Below are positions 55,590 through 63,069 of a stretch of 64,000 nucleotides of DNA, one piece after another. The DNA is from Thalassospira sp. TSL5-1. GTDB lineage: Bacteria; Pseudomonadota; Alphaproteobacteria; Rhodospirillales; Thalassospiraceae. The translations under genes were made by a program, and so were the position numbers. The notes below the pieces were generated by a model, which was not told the origin of the DNA, searched no databases, and worked only from the letters and a program-made list of their open reading frames with translations. Position 1 is the first letter of the stretch. Every line of letters begins with the position of its first letter. The DNA lies in NCBI RefSeq assembly GCF_001907695.1, contig NZ_KV880638.1, positions 248,882-312,881 on the forward strand. The letters are read 5' to 3'.

Positions 55590-56378
55590 ATGTTTGGGTG
55601 GTTCGGCAAAAAGAAGCGGCCGACGGAAGCGACAACCAGGGGGGCGACAGGCAAGGTCGGGCTTGATCAGGCAACTGTCCCTGAAAACGTTGTTGTTTAT
55701 GCCATTGGCGATATTCATGGTCGGGCGGATTTGCTTGAACAGAAGCTGAACAGGATTATGGCTGATCCCGTAACCCATAACCAGAACAAGATGATTATCT
55801 ATCTCGGAGATCTGGTGGATCGTGGCTTGAAGAGCCGCGAGGTCATTGATCTTATTCTTGCCTATGAGGCAGAGGATATTGATCAGGTCTGGCTGATGGG
55901 CAATCACGAGGAATTTATGGTGCGGTTTCTTGCTGATCCGGAAAACAGCATGGAATGGCTGACCTATGGCGGGGCAGAGACTTTACTGAGCTATAATATC
56001 TCGGTCGCGGCGGGGGCGTTTAACGCCGAAAAGGCGATCAAGGCCGCAGAGGATTTACAGGTCGCGATGCAGGATGCGGGGCATGACCAGTTCTTTGCGC
56101 GTTTTCAGGACAGTTTTGAAATGGGCGATTATCTGTTCGTTCATGCCGGAATTGACCCGGAAAAACCGATTGCCGGGCAGGGGTCGGAAATTCTGCGCTG
56201 GATACGCGAACCGTTTTTAAGCTTTTCGGGCACGTTGCCCAAGGTTGTGGTGCACGGACATACCGTGACGGAAGAACCGACCGTGCGCAACCATCGCATC
56301 GGCCTTGATACGGGTGCTTATTATTCCGGTCAATTAACGTGCCTTCGCCTTGAGGGGCGGGATTACCGGTTTTTGTAG
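55590..56378 (+). CDS. PPP-family serine/threonine protein phosphatase
   Basis: 262 residues. The metallophosphatase motifs are all present: GDIHGRADLLEQKL, YLGDLVDRGLKS, LMGNHEEFMV and VVHGHTVTEEP. These bind two metal ions. Bacterial members of this PPP branch, such as PrpA/B-like enzymes, remove phosphate from Ser/Thr or Tyr residues. GAGGA lies seven bases before the ATG. Its position between an SH3 envelope protein and an export locus with a tyrosine kinase suggests, but does not prove, a role in control of polysaccharide export. Confidence 0.85.
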   Translation: MFGWFGKKKRPTEATTRGATGKVGLDQATVPENVVVYAIGDIHGRADLLEQKLNRIMADPVTHNQNKMIIYLGDLVDRGLKSREVIDLILAYEAEDIDQVWLMGNHEEFMVRFLADPENSMEWLTYGGAETLLSYNISVAAGAFNAEKAIKAAEDLQVAMQDAGHDQFFARFQDSFEMGDYLFVHAGIDPEKPIAGQGSEILRWIREPFLSFSGTLPKVVVHGHTVTEEPTVRNHRIGLDTGAYYSGQLTCLRLEGRDYRFL

Positions 56379-56400
56379 CCTGGGATGAGTGACCACAAAA

Positions 56401-56428
56401 AAAGACCGGCCTGACGCAGCCGGTCTTT
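56401..56428. terminator. Bidirectional terminator between phosphatase and Wza-type genes
   Basis: AAAGACCGGC (56401-56410) pairs with GCCGGTCTTT (56419-56428) across an 8-nt loop; A-rich sequence precedes it and T-rich sequence follows. Confidence 0.9.
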
Positions 56429-56452
56429 GATACTTTTGGGCTTTTGTGCGGG

Positions 56453-56986
56453 TTAGAAGAAACGTTCTTCAACACGGACAATATCGCCTGGTAAAACGAT
56501 GGTTTCGGGTGTTGCCTTTTCCGGCTTGCGGCTTTCATCACCGCCGCGAATGATCAGGATATCATCCTTGTCGGCCCGGTAGGTGAAACCGCCGCCCAGC
56601 GCCACGGCATTGAGAACACTCATGCCGTTGACAAAGGGATAGCTTCCTGGTTCCTTGACTTCGCCCAGAATGTAAAACGGGCGATAATTCATGACTTCAG
56701 CACTTACCTTTGGGTCTACCAGATAGCCATCTTTGAGTTTGGTTTCGATATCGGAACTCAGCTCGTGCAGGGTTTTCCCACCGGCACTGACAATCCCGAT
56801 CAGGGGGAGGGAAATCTGGCCTTCACCGGAGACTTCAAATTCCCCCGATAAGTCGGGTTCGCCAAATACGGTAATTCGGACTTTGTCGCCTGACCCAAGC
56901 GTATAAACCGGTTGTGCCGCGTAGGCCGCATTGATGGCCATCAGCGACATGAACAGGGCGAAGATGAATCCACTTAATTTACGCAT
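56453..56986 (-). CDS. Polysaccharide export protein (Wza-type, short)
   Basis: 177 residues from ATG 56986 (a TTG at 56992 is in frame but less likely). A signal peptide ends NAAYAA. The periplasmic biosynthesis/export domain has YTLGSGDKVRITVFGEPDLSG, and one SLBB-like repeat follows (PFYILGEVKEPGSYPFV). There is no lipobox cysteine and no C-terminal outer-membrane helix, so it is shorter than E. coli Wza. It probably forms the periplasmic ring of the export channel. It follows the beta-barrel gene on the same strand, behind a terminator. Confidence 0.9.
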   Translation of the reverse strand: MRKLSGFIFALFMSLMAINAAYAAQPVYTLGSGDKVRITVFGEPDLSGEFEVSGEGQISLPLIGIVSAGGKTLHELSSDIETKLKDGYLVDPKVSAEVMNYRPFYILGEVKEPGSYPFVNGMSVLNAVALGGGFTYRADKDDILIIRGGDESRKPEKATPETIVLPGDIVRVEERFF

Positions 56987-57006
56987 AACCAACCTGTCTA
57001 AAAGAA

Positions 57007-57032
57007 ATCCCTTCGGGCGAACCCGAAGGGAT
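57007..57032 (-). terminator. Terminator after the beta-barrel gene
   Basis: ATCCCTTCGGG (57007-57017) pairs with CCCGAAGGGAT (57022-57032) around a 4-nt loop. On the minus strand it is followed by TTCTTTTA. It lies in the leader of the Wza-type gene, so it may attenuate rather than stop transcription. Confidence 0.8.
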
Positions 57033-57074
57033 CATAGCATCTATCTCAAGAATGCGGAACGGTAACTCGGCAAA

Positions 57075-58340
57075 TTAGAACTGACCGCCGACCTTAACCA
57101 TAACCACATTTTGATCATATTCATTGACGGCGTCGTTAGAATTACGCGTCTCATGGCTCAACTTGACGCCACCATAAAGGTTGCGGTTAAGCTTGTAATC
57201 CGCCCCTACTGAATAGGTGTATTTGTCGTCTTCGCGCGAAATACCCTGATAATCCGAATTGTAGTATTTCGCATCGGCGTTAAGGATCAGGTTGCGCAGC
57301 AATTCGTGATCAACACCCACGCCAAGAGCGGTGCCAACCGTGGAAGACGCACCAGAAGTGGTGGTTTCATTGATGGTGCGCGACGCAAGTGCGCGGAGTG
57401 TGGTCAGTTCGGTGATGTTCCAGCGAATGCGGGCATCGGCCGAATAACCATCGACATCTTTGAGGGAGGGATTGTCGTAATCCTGTTCCATCCAGCCAAC
57501 ACCCAGGTCAGCACGGATCAGACGGTCAAGATCAATGGCAATACCTGCCTGAACCTTGTAACCGCTGGAATCACGGTTAACCCCGGCATTGGGACCGGAT
57601 GTTGCGGTTTTATCATAGTTGCGGTCATTGACCGAGCTTTTGATAAACGCTTCATACCCGTTCTGGATTTCGTAACCGAAGCGGACTTCACCTTTGGTTT
57701 CGGTACGATCACGACCATCATTACTGGTCGTGGTTCCGTTAATGTTTTTATTGCTGTCGTAATTGTAATCGTCAACCGTGCCGGTCAGGCCAATGCTGAA
57801 ACGATTAGGCTTGTAGGTGCCACCCAGAACACCGGTCAGTTTGTCATATTCAACCGGTTCTTTGGCATTGGCCGGAACATCATCACCACCGCGTTCTTCA
57901 TGCAGGTGCTGCAGGCGGGCGTCACCGTTGAATTTCAGGGCTTCGGTCGCATCGGCACGGCCGGTGGCACGAAGGTTGTAATCAGTATAGTTATCGTCGC
58001 TGCTATCGGCATAGATGCCGAACTCGGAAGATGCTTCAAACTGCAGGAAGTGACGGTTCCAGTTGGAACGCAGTTGCAAACCCGGCGAGATTTTGGTGAT
58101 GAAATCATCTTTCTCGTTGGTGTTCGACTTGTAGATATTGTCGTTATATTCTTCTTCAAGTTCCACCTTCGGATAAAGGCGGAAAGACCCAACGGTAATA
58201 CCATTCGGCTCATAGCCTTCCGGCGTGCGTTCGGTCACGGCCTGATCCGGATTAACCTGTTCCTGGGCTTCAGCCGGAAGAACAACCGCCAATGCGCCAA
58301 CTGCTACGGATGCGAGCAGTCCCCCTTTAAGAAATTTCAC
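57075..58340 (-). CDS. Outer-membrane beta-barrel protein of an exopolysaccharide locus
   Basis: 421 residues from a GTG at 58340, eight bases after AAGGGG. A signal peptide ends PAEAQ. The rest is a series of amphipathic strands with many Tyr, Asn and Asp residues and ends in Phe, the signal for outer-membrane assembly. It fits the BBP2 group found beside Wza and Wzz genes in alphaproteobacteria, where it may replace the missing outer-membrane part of Wza. The N-terminal acidic segment (LEEEYNDNIYKSN) is conserved in that group. Role in export is inferred from context. Confidence 0.8.
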   Translation of the reverse strand: MKFLKGGLLASVAVGALAVVLPAEAQEQVNPDQAVTERTPEGYEPNGITVGSFRLYPKVELEEEYNDNIYKSNTNEKDDFITKISPGLQLRSNWNRHFLQFEASSEFGIYADSSDDNYTDYNLRATGRADATEALKFNGDARLQHLHEERGGDDVPANAKEPVEYDKLTGVLGGTYKPNRFSIGLTGTVDDYNYDSNKNINGTTTSNDGRDRTETKGEVRFGYEIQNGYEAFIKSSVNDRNYDKTATSGPNAGVNRDSSGYKVQAGIAIDLDRLIRADLGVGWMEQDYDNPSLKDVDGYSADARIRWNITELTTLRALASRTINETTTSGASSTVGTALGVGVDHELLRNLILNADAKYYNSDYQGISREDDKYTYSVGADYKLNRNLYGGVKLSHETRNSNDAVNEYDQNVVMVKVGGQF

Positions 58341-58395
58341 TTTTGTATCCCCTTACTAAATCTTCAAGCATTTTTAACTTAACGGGTTGACCAGA

Positions 58396-59343
58396 TCAGT
58401 TCTGGTTCTGCGGCTGGTCATCGCTCGCATTGTTTTGAGCTTCGCTATCCTGCTCAGCGGCAGTTTCGTCGTCCGTGGTATCGGTTTCCCCGACATCACC
58501 ACCGGTTTCCTGGTTTGCCTCGGCGGTTTCCGTGCTTTGTTCAGCCTGGTTGTTGGCGGTATCTGCGGCAGCAACGTCACTATCGGCGGCATCAACCGTC
58601 GTTGTTGACTGGTTAACAATTGAGTTAATCAGCCGGCCATTGTCCGAACCCGCAGATTGGATCGCAACGTTTGCAACAAATATGTTTGTTGCATTTGAAA
58701 CGGCGCGATTAACCTCGTCTCGGGTAATACCGGCGCTCTCGGCGGATACTGCCGCGATCATTCCCGGCGTTGCCGTTGATCCGCTGGCCAGGGCCTGAAC
58801 GGCAACCGAGCTTGCAATCTGGCTTGCGGCTTGAGGGTTTGCTCGCGAAACAGATGCGGCAATTATAAGGGCGCTATTAGGGGCCGCCTGCGTCGCAGCC
58901 GCAGCAATGGCGGCAGGATCGGCATCTGTGCCGCCTGCTTTGGTGGCCGAAACGGCGACCTGTGCTGCTTGATCCGGTTGGGCTGTGACAACCTGGGTGG
59001 TCACGTCATTGGCAGCGCTTGGGACAGCCGTAACAACAGACGCGGCGATTGCGCCCGCAGAAGTGCCAGGGGCGGCAGCAGCGGCTGCGCCCGCGATCTG
59101 ACCTGCGGCGGCCGGATTAATTTTGGCGGCGGCAGCGGCGATGGTCGCTGCTGCGTTGGGATTAGCTCTGACCAGTGTTGCCACGGTTGTCGCAAGCGCA
59201 TCCGGCGAGGAGCTTGCAGCCTGAAGCGTTGCAATAGTGGACGGTGTAATAGCGGCAGATTGTGCCATCGCAGGGCCATAGGCCCCCAAAAGCATGCCAC
59301 CGGCCAGTGCCGTGACGGCTGCAAGTTTGCTCATCATCTTCAT
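58396..59343 (-). CDS. Secreted Ala-rich repeat protein of unknown function
   Basis: 315 residues. A signal peptide ends GPAMAQ. Residues about 45-210 are made of eight or so imperfect 15-16-residue repeats of the form xPxAAxxIAxAAxxA, for example NPNAAATIAAAAAK, PSAANDVTTQVVTA and NPQAASQIASSVAV. They should form a helical array. A short non-repetitive part follows (RDEVNRAVSNATNIFVANV), then an acidic, Gln/Asn-rich tail that is probably disordered. I do not recognise a named family. It is 55 bp upstream of the beta-barrel gene in the same direction and probably in its operon. Confidence 0.7.
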   Translation of the reverse strand: MKMMSKLAAVTALAGGMLLGAYGPAMAQSAAITPSTIATLQAASSSPDALATTVATLVRANPNAAATIAAAAAKINPAAAGQIAGAAAAAAPGTSAGAIAASVVTAVPSAANDVTTQVVTAQPDQAAQVAVSATKAGGTDADPAAIAAAATQAAPNSALIIAASVSRANPQAASQIASSVAVQALASGSTATPGMIAAVSAESAGITRDEVNRAVSNATNIFVANVAIQSAGSDNGRLINSIVNQSTTTVDAADSDVAAADTANNQAEQSTETAEANQETGGDVGETDTTDDETAAEQDSEAQNNASDDQPQNQN

Positions 59344-59861
59344 GTTCCAGCGACTCCCTTACGTGCGCTTTGCTCGGTCCCCAATGGGTAACAAGGCATG
59401 GATAGCCTGTTTTTTGACCCTTATCCGTGAGGATAAATCTATGGGAGGTATCTGTTGGACGCAAACAATATTGCACGTTTTGCGTGATTTAGGATGAGAA
59501 CGGATGAAGCCTGTTGCCAATATGCAACATAACTTGTGGTACTACGTATTGGTGAGTGATCAATAGATCGGTTTAATCTGTCTTAAAGTACAGGTTTGAG
59601 GACCACGCCATCTGATTGATTCGCAAGTTGGCGGTTTTTCGAGAATCGCAGCATAGATAATTTTTGGACATTTGGTAAAATTTGGGACCAAAAATACAAG
59701 GTTTGACTGAATATTTCATTCAGTCAATGCACGTAATAGTTGCCGTGTGACGCTTTGGTGACAGGGCATCGCTATAGAATACGGTTGAGCCCGCTGGCGC
59801 TTTTTAGCATGTTCCGCGATAAAGGACGGTGCATTCTTGTAAATATGGTATCGGAAAGAGT
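59344..59861. other. Gene-free interval of about 520 bp, probable promoter region of the export operon
   Basis: Open frames here are short and partly antisense to the next gene. The interval is AT-rich and should contain the promoter for the Ala-rich repeat gene. It also contains a perfect inverted repeat at 59703-59727. Confidence 0.55.
59703..59727. repeat. Perfect 10-bp inverted repeat TTGACTGAAT / ATTCAGTCAA
   Basis: Arms at 59703-59712 and 59718-59727 flank ATTTC. It lies about 135 bp past the end of the BY-kinase operon and 360 bp before the Ala-rich gene. It could end the first transcript or bind a regulator; the T tract is weak. Confidence 0.5.
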
Positions 59862-60554
59862 TCAGTCCGGTTTGTTGATGTCGAGGATGAAACGGCTAAA
59901 TTGCTTTTCCTGGGTGGTGCTCATGGCTTCCACCGTGATCCGGATTGTTTCAAGGTTTCGTTTGGCGAGATTTACCAGATCGCGATGTTCCAGCGTATCA
60001 ATCCAGCGGATTTTTCCCCGGATATCTTCCTGCTCTGCCGGTGTAAGCTGTGACCACAGGGTCATGGCATAGCTGATCTGGTTTACCGCGATATTGCGTT
60101 CATAAGGGCCGGTCAGAAGCGACATGCGCAGGGATGCAACAGCCGAACCATCGGCGGCACCGCCGGTTCTAAGGCGGGTAAAGGTAAGCCTGACCCAGGT
60201 ATAGGTATCCATCGGCGAGATGGTTAGGGCTGTTGTGAAGGCGTTGTCTGCCAGAAGGTAGTGCTGTGTCGCGCGTTCTGGCGTTGTGGCCCGTTTGGCC
60301 CGTTCCATTTCGATATAGCCAATGCGCGTCCAGGCCGTTGAGGTTGGTACCCAGTCAATCGCATCCATCGTGGTTTCATACAGATCATCGATGGTGGCAT
60401 CGGTGGTGTTTGGATTGGCAAGATAGGTATATTGCTGCGTTGCGAGGGCAAGCAGCATGGCCGCCATTGTATGGGGAATGGCGAGAACAAGCAGCCCTGT
60501 TCCCGCCAGCAACCCGATTATCGCAGGAAGCCTGCGCTTTGAGAGAAGGCGCAT
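59862..60554 (-). CDS. Membrane-anchored protein of unknown function, coupled to the BY-kinase gene
   Basis: 230 residues. One N-terminal hydrophobic helix region (LPAIIGLLAGTGLLVLAIPHTM) anchors it, with the rest in the periplasm. The body is helical and TPR-like (AWTRIGYIEMERAKRA, HYLLADNAFTTALTIS, YTWVRLTFTRLRTGG). No family is recognised. It starts 2 bp after the BY-kinase stop, within GGGATAAGG, so its translation is tied to that gene. Location suggests a helper in polysaccharide polymerisation or export (inference). Confidence 0.7.
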   Translation of the reverse strand: MRLLSKRRLPAIIGLLAGTGLLVLAIPHTMAAMLLALATQQYTYLANPNTTDATIDDLYETTMDAIDWVPTSTAWTRIGYIEMERAKRATTPERATQHYLLADNAFTTALTISPMDTYTWVRLTFTRLRTGGAADGSAVASLRMSLLTGPYERNIAVNQISYAMTLWSQLTPAEQEDIRGKIRWIDTLEHRDLVNLAKRNLETIRITVEAMSTTQEKQFSRFILDINKPD

Positions 60555-60556
60555 CC

Positions 60557-62896
60557 TTATCCCTTGGCGTAATAGTCTTTGTAACGGCCATAATAATAGC
60601 CGTAATCGCCATAACCATATTTGGCGTGTTTTTTGACATTCACCTGGGTCAGAACGGCCCCGGCAAGGTCAATCCCGGCTTCGGCGGATTCTTTCAGCCC
60701 CGCCTTGACCAGTCCACGCGGGGTGCTGTCCCATTTGACGACATACAGCATTTTATCGGCCATCAGCCCGATCACCTTGGAATCGGACACCGCCAGGATT
60801 GGCGGCGCATCCAGCACGATGAAATCGAAATGTTCGCGCAGCGCCATCAGGGTTTTCTGCATGTGGCTGGAGGACAGAAGATCCAGCGCGTTGGCCTGGG
60901 TGACTTTGGCCGGGAGCAGGTAAAGCCCGGTTTCGGCATCCTTTTTGATGGCCTGGTCAATTGTGCATTCATCGGCCAGCAACTCAACCAGGCTGTGGGT
61001 GTTATCGGCCCCAAAGGTTTTATGCACGGTCGGACGACGCAGGTCGCAATCGACCAGAAGCGTGCGTTGCCCGGAATTGGATGTGACCTGTGCCAGCCAG
61101 GCCGCCAGGGTGGATTTACCTTCGGAGGGTACCGTCGAAGTGATGCCAACAATGCGCGGCGGATTATCGACGTTCGAGAGCATCAGGGAGGTACGCAGGC
61201 TGCGCACCGATTCGGTTGTGGCCGAGCCGGGCTTGTGGGTGGGGAAACGCCCGACATCCGTTTTGCCCAGCAGGTTCCCGGTCAGAAGCGGGATCATGCC
61301 AATGCCTGGCACCCCGGCAAGCTGTTCAAGCTGTTCGGTGCTGCGGAAGCTGTTATCAAGCTGTTCAAGCACAAAGACCAGAACCACACCGAGGAAGATG
61401 GAGCCGACAAAGGCAACGGCGATGATCAGCTGTTTTTTGGGCGCGGAAGGATCCACCGGGACTTCGGCGCGCGAAATGACGCGGGCATCGGCCTGCTGCA
61501 AATCTTCCTGACTGTTGGTTTCCTTAAACCGGTTGAGGAAGTTTTCATAAAGCAGGCGGTTGGCAGTGGCTTCGCGTTCCAGTTCGCGCAGGCGGATTTC
61601 CGCCTGGTTCTGGGTGTTGTTTTTGCTTTCCAGGCTATTGAGGCTTTGTTGCAGGGTGCTGACACGGGCCTGGGCCACACCGACCTCGTTTTTCAGGCTC
61701 TGGGCAATTTTGCGCACTTCGCGTTCAATTGAAACGCGCAGGTCGGCCAGTTCAGCCCGGGCCTTGATCATGGCCGGGTGACGGTCGCCATATTTTGATT
61801 CAAGCTCGGAAACCTTGCGCAGAAGTTCGGCTTCCTGATCGCGCAGGCGCTGAATTAATGGTGAGTTGAGAACTTCGGCCGCCGAGGACAGGTCGGCAGA
61901 ATTGCCGAGCAGGCGCTGCACCTGATTAAGGCGGGCCTGGGCCTCGGCCCGGTTGGCCTGGGCCAGGATCAACTGGGAATTCAGCTCGGAAATCTGCTGT
62001 TCGGTCAGCTTGGAGCCCTGACCGACCTGGTTCGAGATTGATTCCCGATAGGCCTGCACAGCAGCTTCGGAGGTTTGGACCTTTTCACGCAGGGAGGCCA
62101 AACGGTCATTCAGCCAGGATGTGGCCCGGCGGGTGGCCTCGAACTTGGCTTCAAGCTGATCGACGATATACTGGTCGGCAATGGTATTGGCGATCAGGGC
62201 GGCCTTGCGGGCATTGGTCGAGGTAAAGCTGATCGCGATCACCTGCGAGCGGCCAACAATGCTGACATCCATATGTTCTTTGACAGTATTGATGACGCGG
62301 TTGGTGCGCTCTTCGGCCTGTTCGGTTTCGCTCAGCAAAACCTCGGGCCGTTTTAAACCGATCGAGACCAGAAAATCCTCGCTGATATAGGTTTCCGGAT
62401 TCAAAAGCGTTTTATACCAGGGGACGGGCCGCAGCTCTGCATTAAATTCCGGGTCTTTTTCCAGGTTCAGGTCCGTCACCACCCGGCGGATCAGCGAGCT
62501 TGACTTGATGACTTCCACTTCACTGAGCAGCGCGCCCATTTCGGAAGAAACACCGCTCATGACGCTTTCAATATCGACAACCTGGTTTTTCCGGCCATCG
62601 ATAATCACATTGCTGGCCGCAGTATATTTGGGGGCGATTTGAAAGACGATCAGCGTGACAAGAACAGTCAGTAAGATAACGATCGAGAAAATGACGCTTT
62701 TGCGCCGCCACAGCGTGCGCAGCAATTCCTGCAGGTCGATTTCGTCACTGTCGCTGTTGGATGTGAAGTTGCTGGTCAGCGATTTCAGTCGCGACCTTTT
62801 TTCTTCCGCCTGCGTATGGGCAGGGGTGGAAGGCGAAGTGGTGGAGTTGCTCAAACTGGCCCCCGGTTTATATCCCTTGGTCCCGGGTTGTCCCAA
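60557..62896 (-). CDS. Polysaccharide co-polymerase with tyrosine autokinase domain (Wzz/BY-kinase)
   Basis: 779 residues. The N-terminal Wzz domain has a transmembrane helix near residue 72 (VIFSIVILLTVLVTLIVFQ). A long periplasmic coiled coil spans about 180-460, and a second helix lies near residue 490. The cytosolic kinase has Walker A with Lys594 (VPSEGKSTLAAWLAQ), Walker A' LLVDCDLRRPT and Walker B FDFIVLDAPPIL. The last 20 residues are a tyrosine cluster with at least nine Tyr, the usual autophosphorylation site. It sets chain length and couples synthesis with export. Start is uncertain: TTG at 62896 or TTG at 62851. Confidence 0.93.
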   Translation of the reverse strand: MGQPGTKGYKPGASLSNSTTSPSTPAHTQAEEKRSRLKSLTSNFTSNSDSDEIDLQELLRTLWRRKSVIFSIVILLTVLVTLIVFQIAPKYTAASNVIIDGRKNQVVDIESVMSGVSSEMGALLSEVEVIKSSSLIRRVVTDLNLEKDPEFNAELRPVPWYKTLLNPETYISEDFLVSIGLKRPEVLLSETEQAEERTNRVINTVKEHMDVSIVGRSQVIAISFTSTNARKAALIANTIADQYIVDQLEAKFEATRRATSWLNDRLASLREKVQTSEAAVQAYRESISNQVGQGSKLTEQQISELNSQLILAQANRAEAQARLNQVQRLLGNSADLSSAAEVLNSPLIQRLRDQEAELLRKVSELESKYGDRHPAMIKARAELADLRVSIEREVRKIAQSLKNEVGVAQARVSTLQQSLNSLESKNNTQNQAEIRLRELEREATANRLLYENFLNRFKETNSQEDLQQADARVISRAEVPVDPSAPKKQLIIAVAFVGSIFLGVVLVFVLEQLDNSFRSTEQLEQLAGVPGIGMIPLLTGNLLGKTDVGRFPTHKPGSATTESVRSLRTSLMLSNVDNPPRIVGITSTVPSEGKSTLAAWLAQVTSNSGQRTLLVDCDLRRPTVHKTFGADNTHSLVELLADECTIDQAIKKDAETGLYLLPAKVTQANALDLLSSSHMQKTLMALREHFDFIVLDAPPILAVSDSKVIGLMADKMLYVVKWDSTPRGLVKAGLKESAEAGIDLAGAVLTQVNVKKHAKYGYGDYGYYYGRYKDYYAKG

Positions 62897-62963
62897 ACCC
62901 GGATTTATTGCTTAGCTATACGGAATTTTGCGCCTTGCAGCAACCGATAGGCGATGATGTTGG

Positions 62964-62975
62964 CATAAATTTATG
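62964..62975. promoter_or_regulatory. 12-bp palindrome between divergent BY-kinase and O-antigen ligase genes
   Basis: CATAAATTTATG is a perfect palindrome in the 173-bp interval that must hold both promoters. It may be a regulator site or simply overlap a -10 region. Confidence 0.35.
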
Positions 62976-63069
62976 TTTATTGCTGACGCGGGCGCGCAAG
63001 GGCGGTAATTAGGCAGGGTGGGGTGCCGGGGATATTGCACCTGCGGATGCAAGAATTGGGGAGGAGAAA

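Noticed and set aside
59740..60072. 110-codon plus-strand open frame
   Set aside because: More than half is antisense to the 230-residue protein gene; no convincing start.
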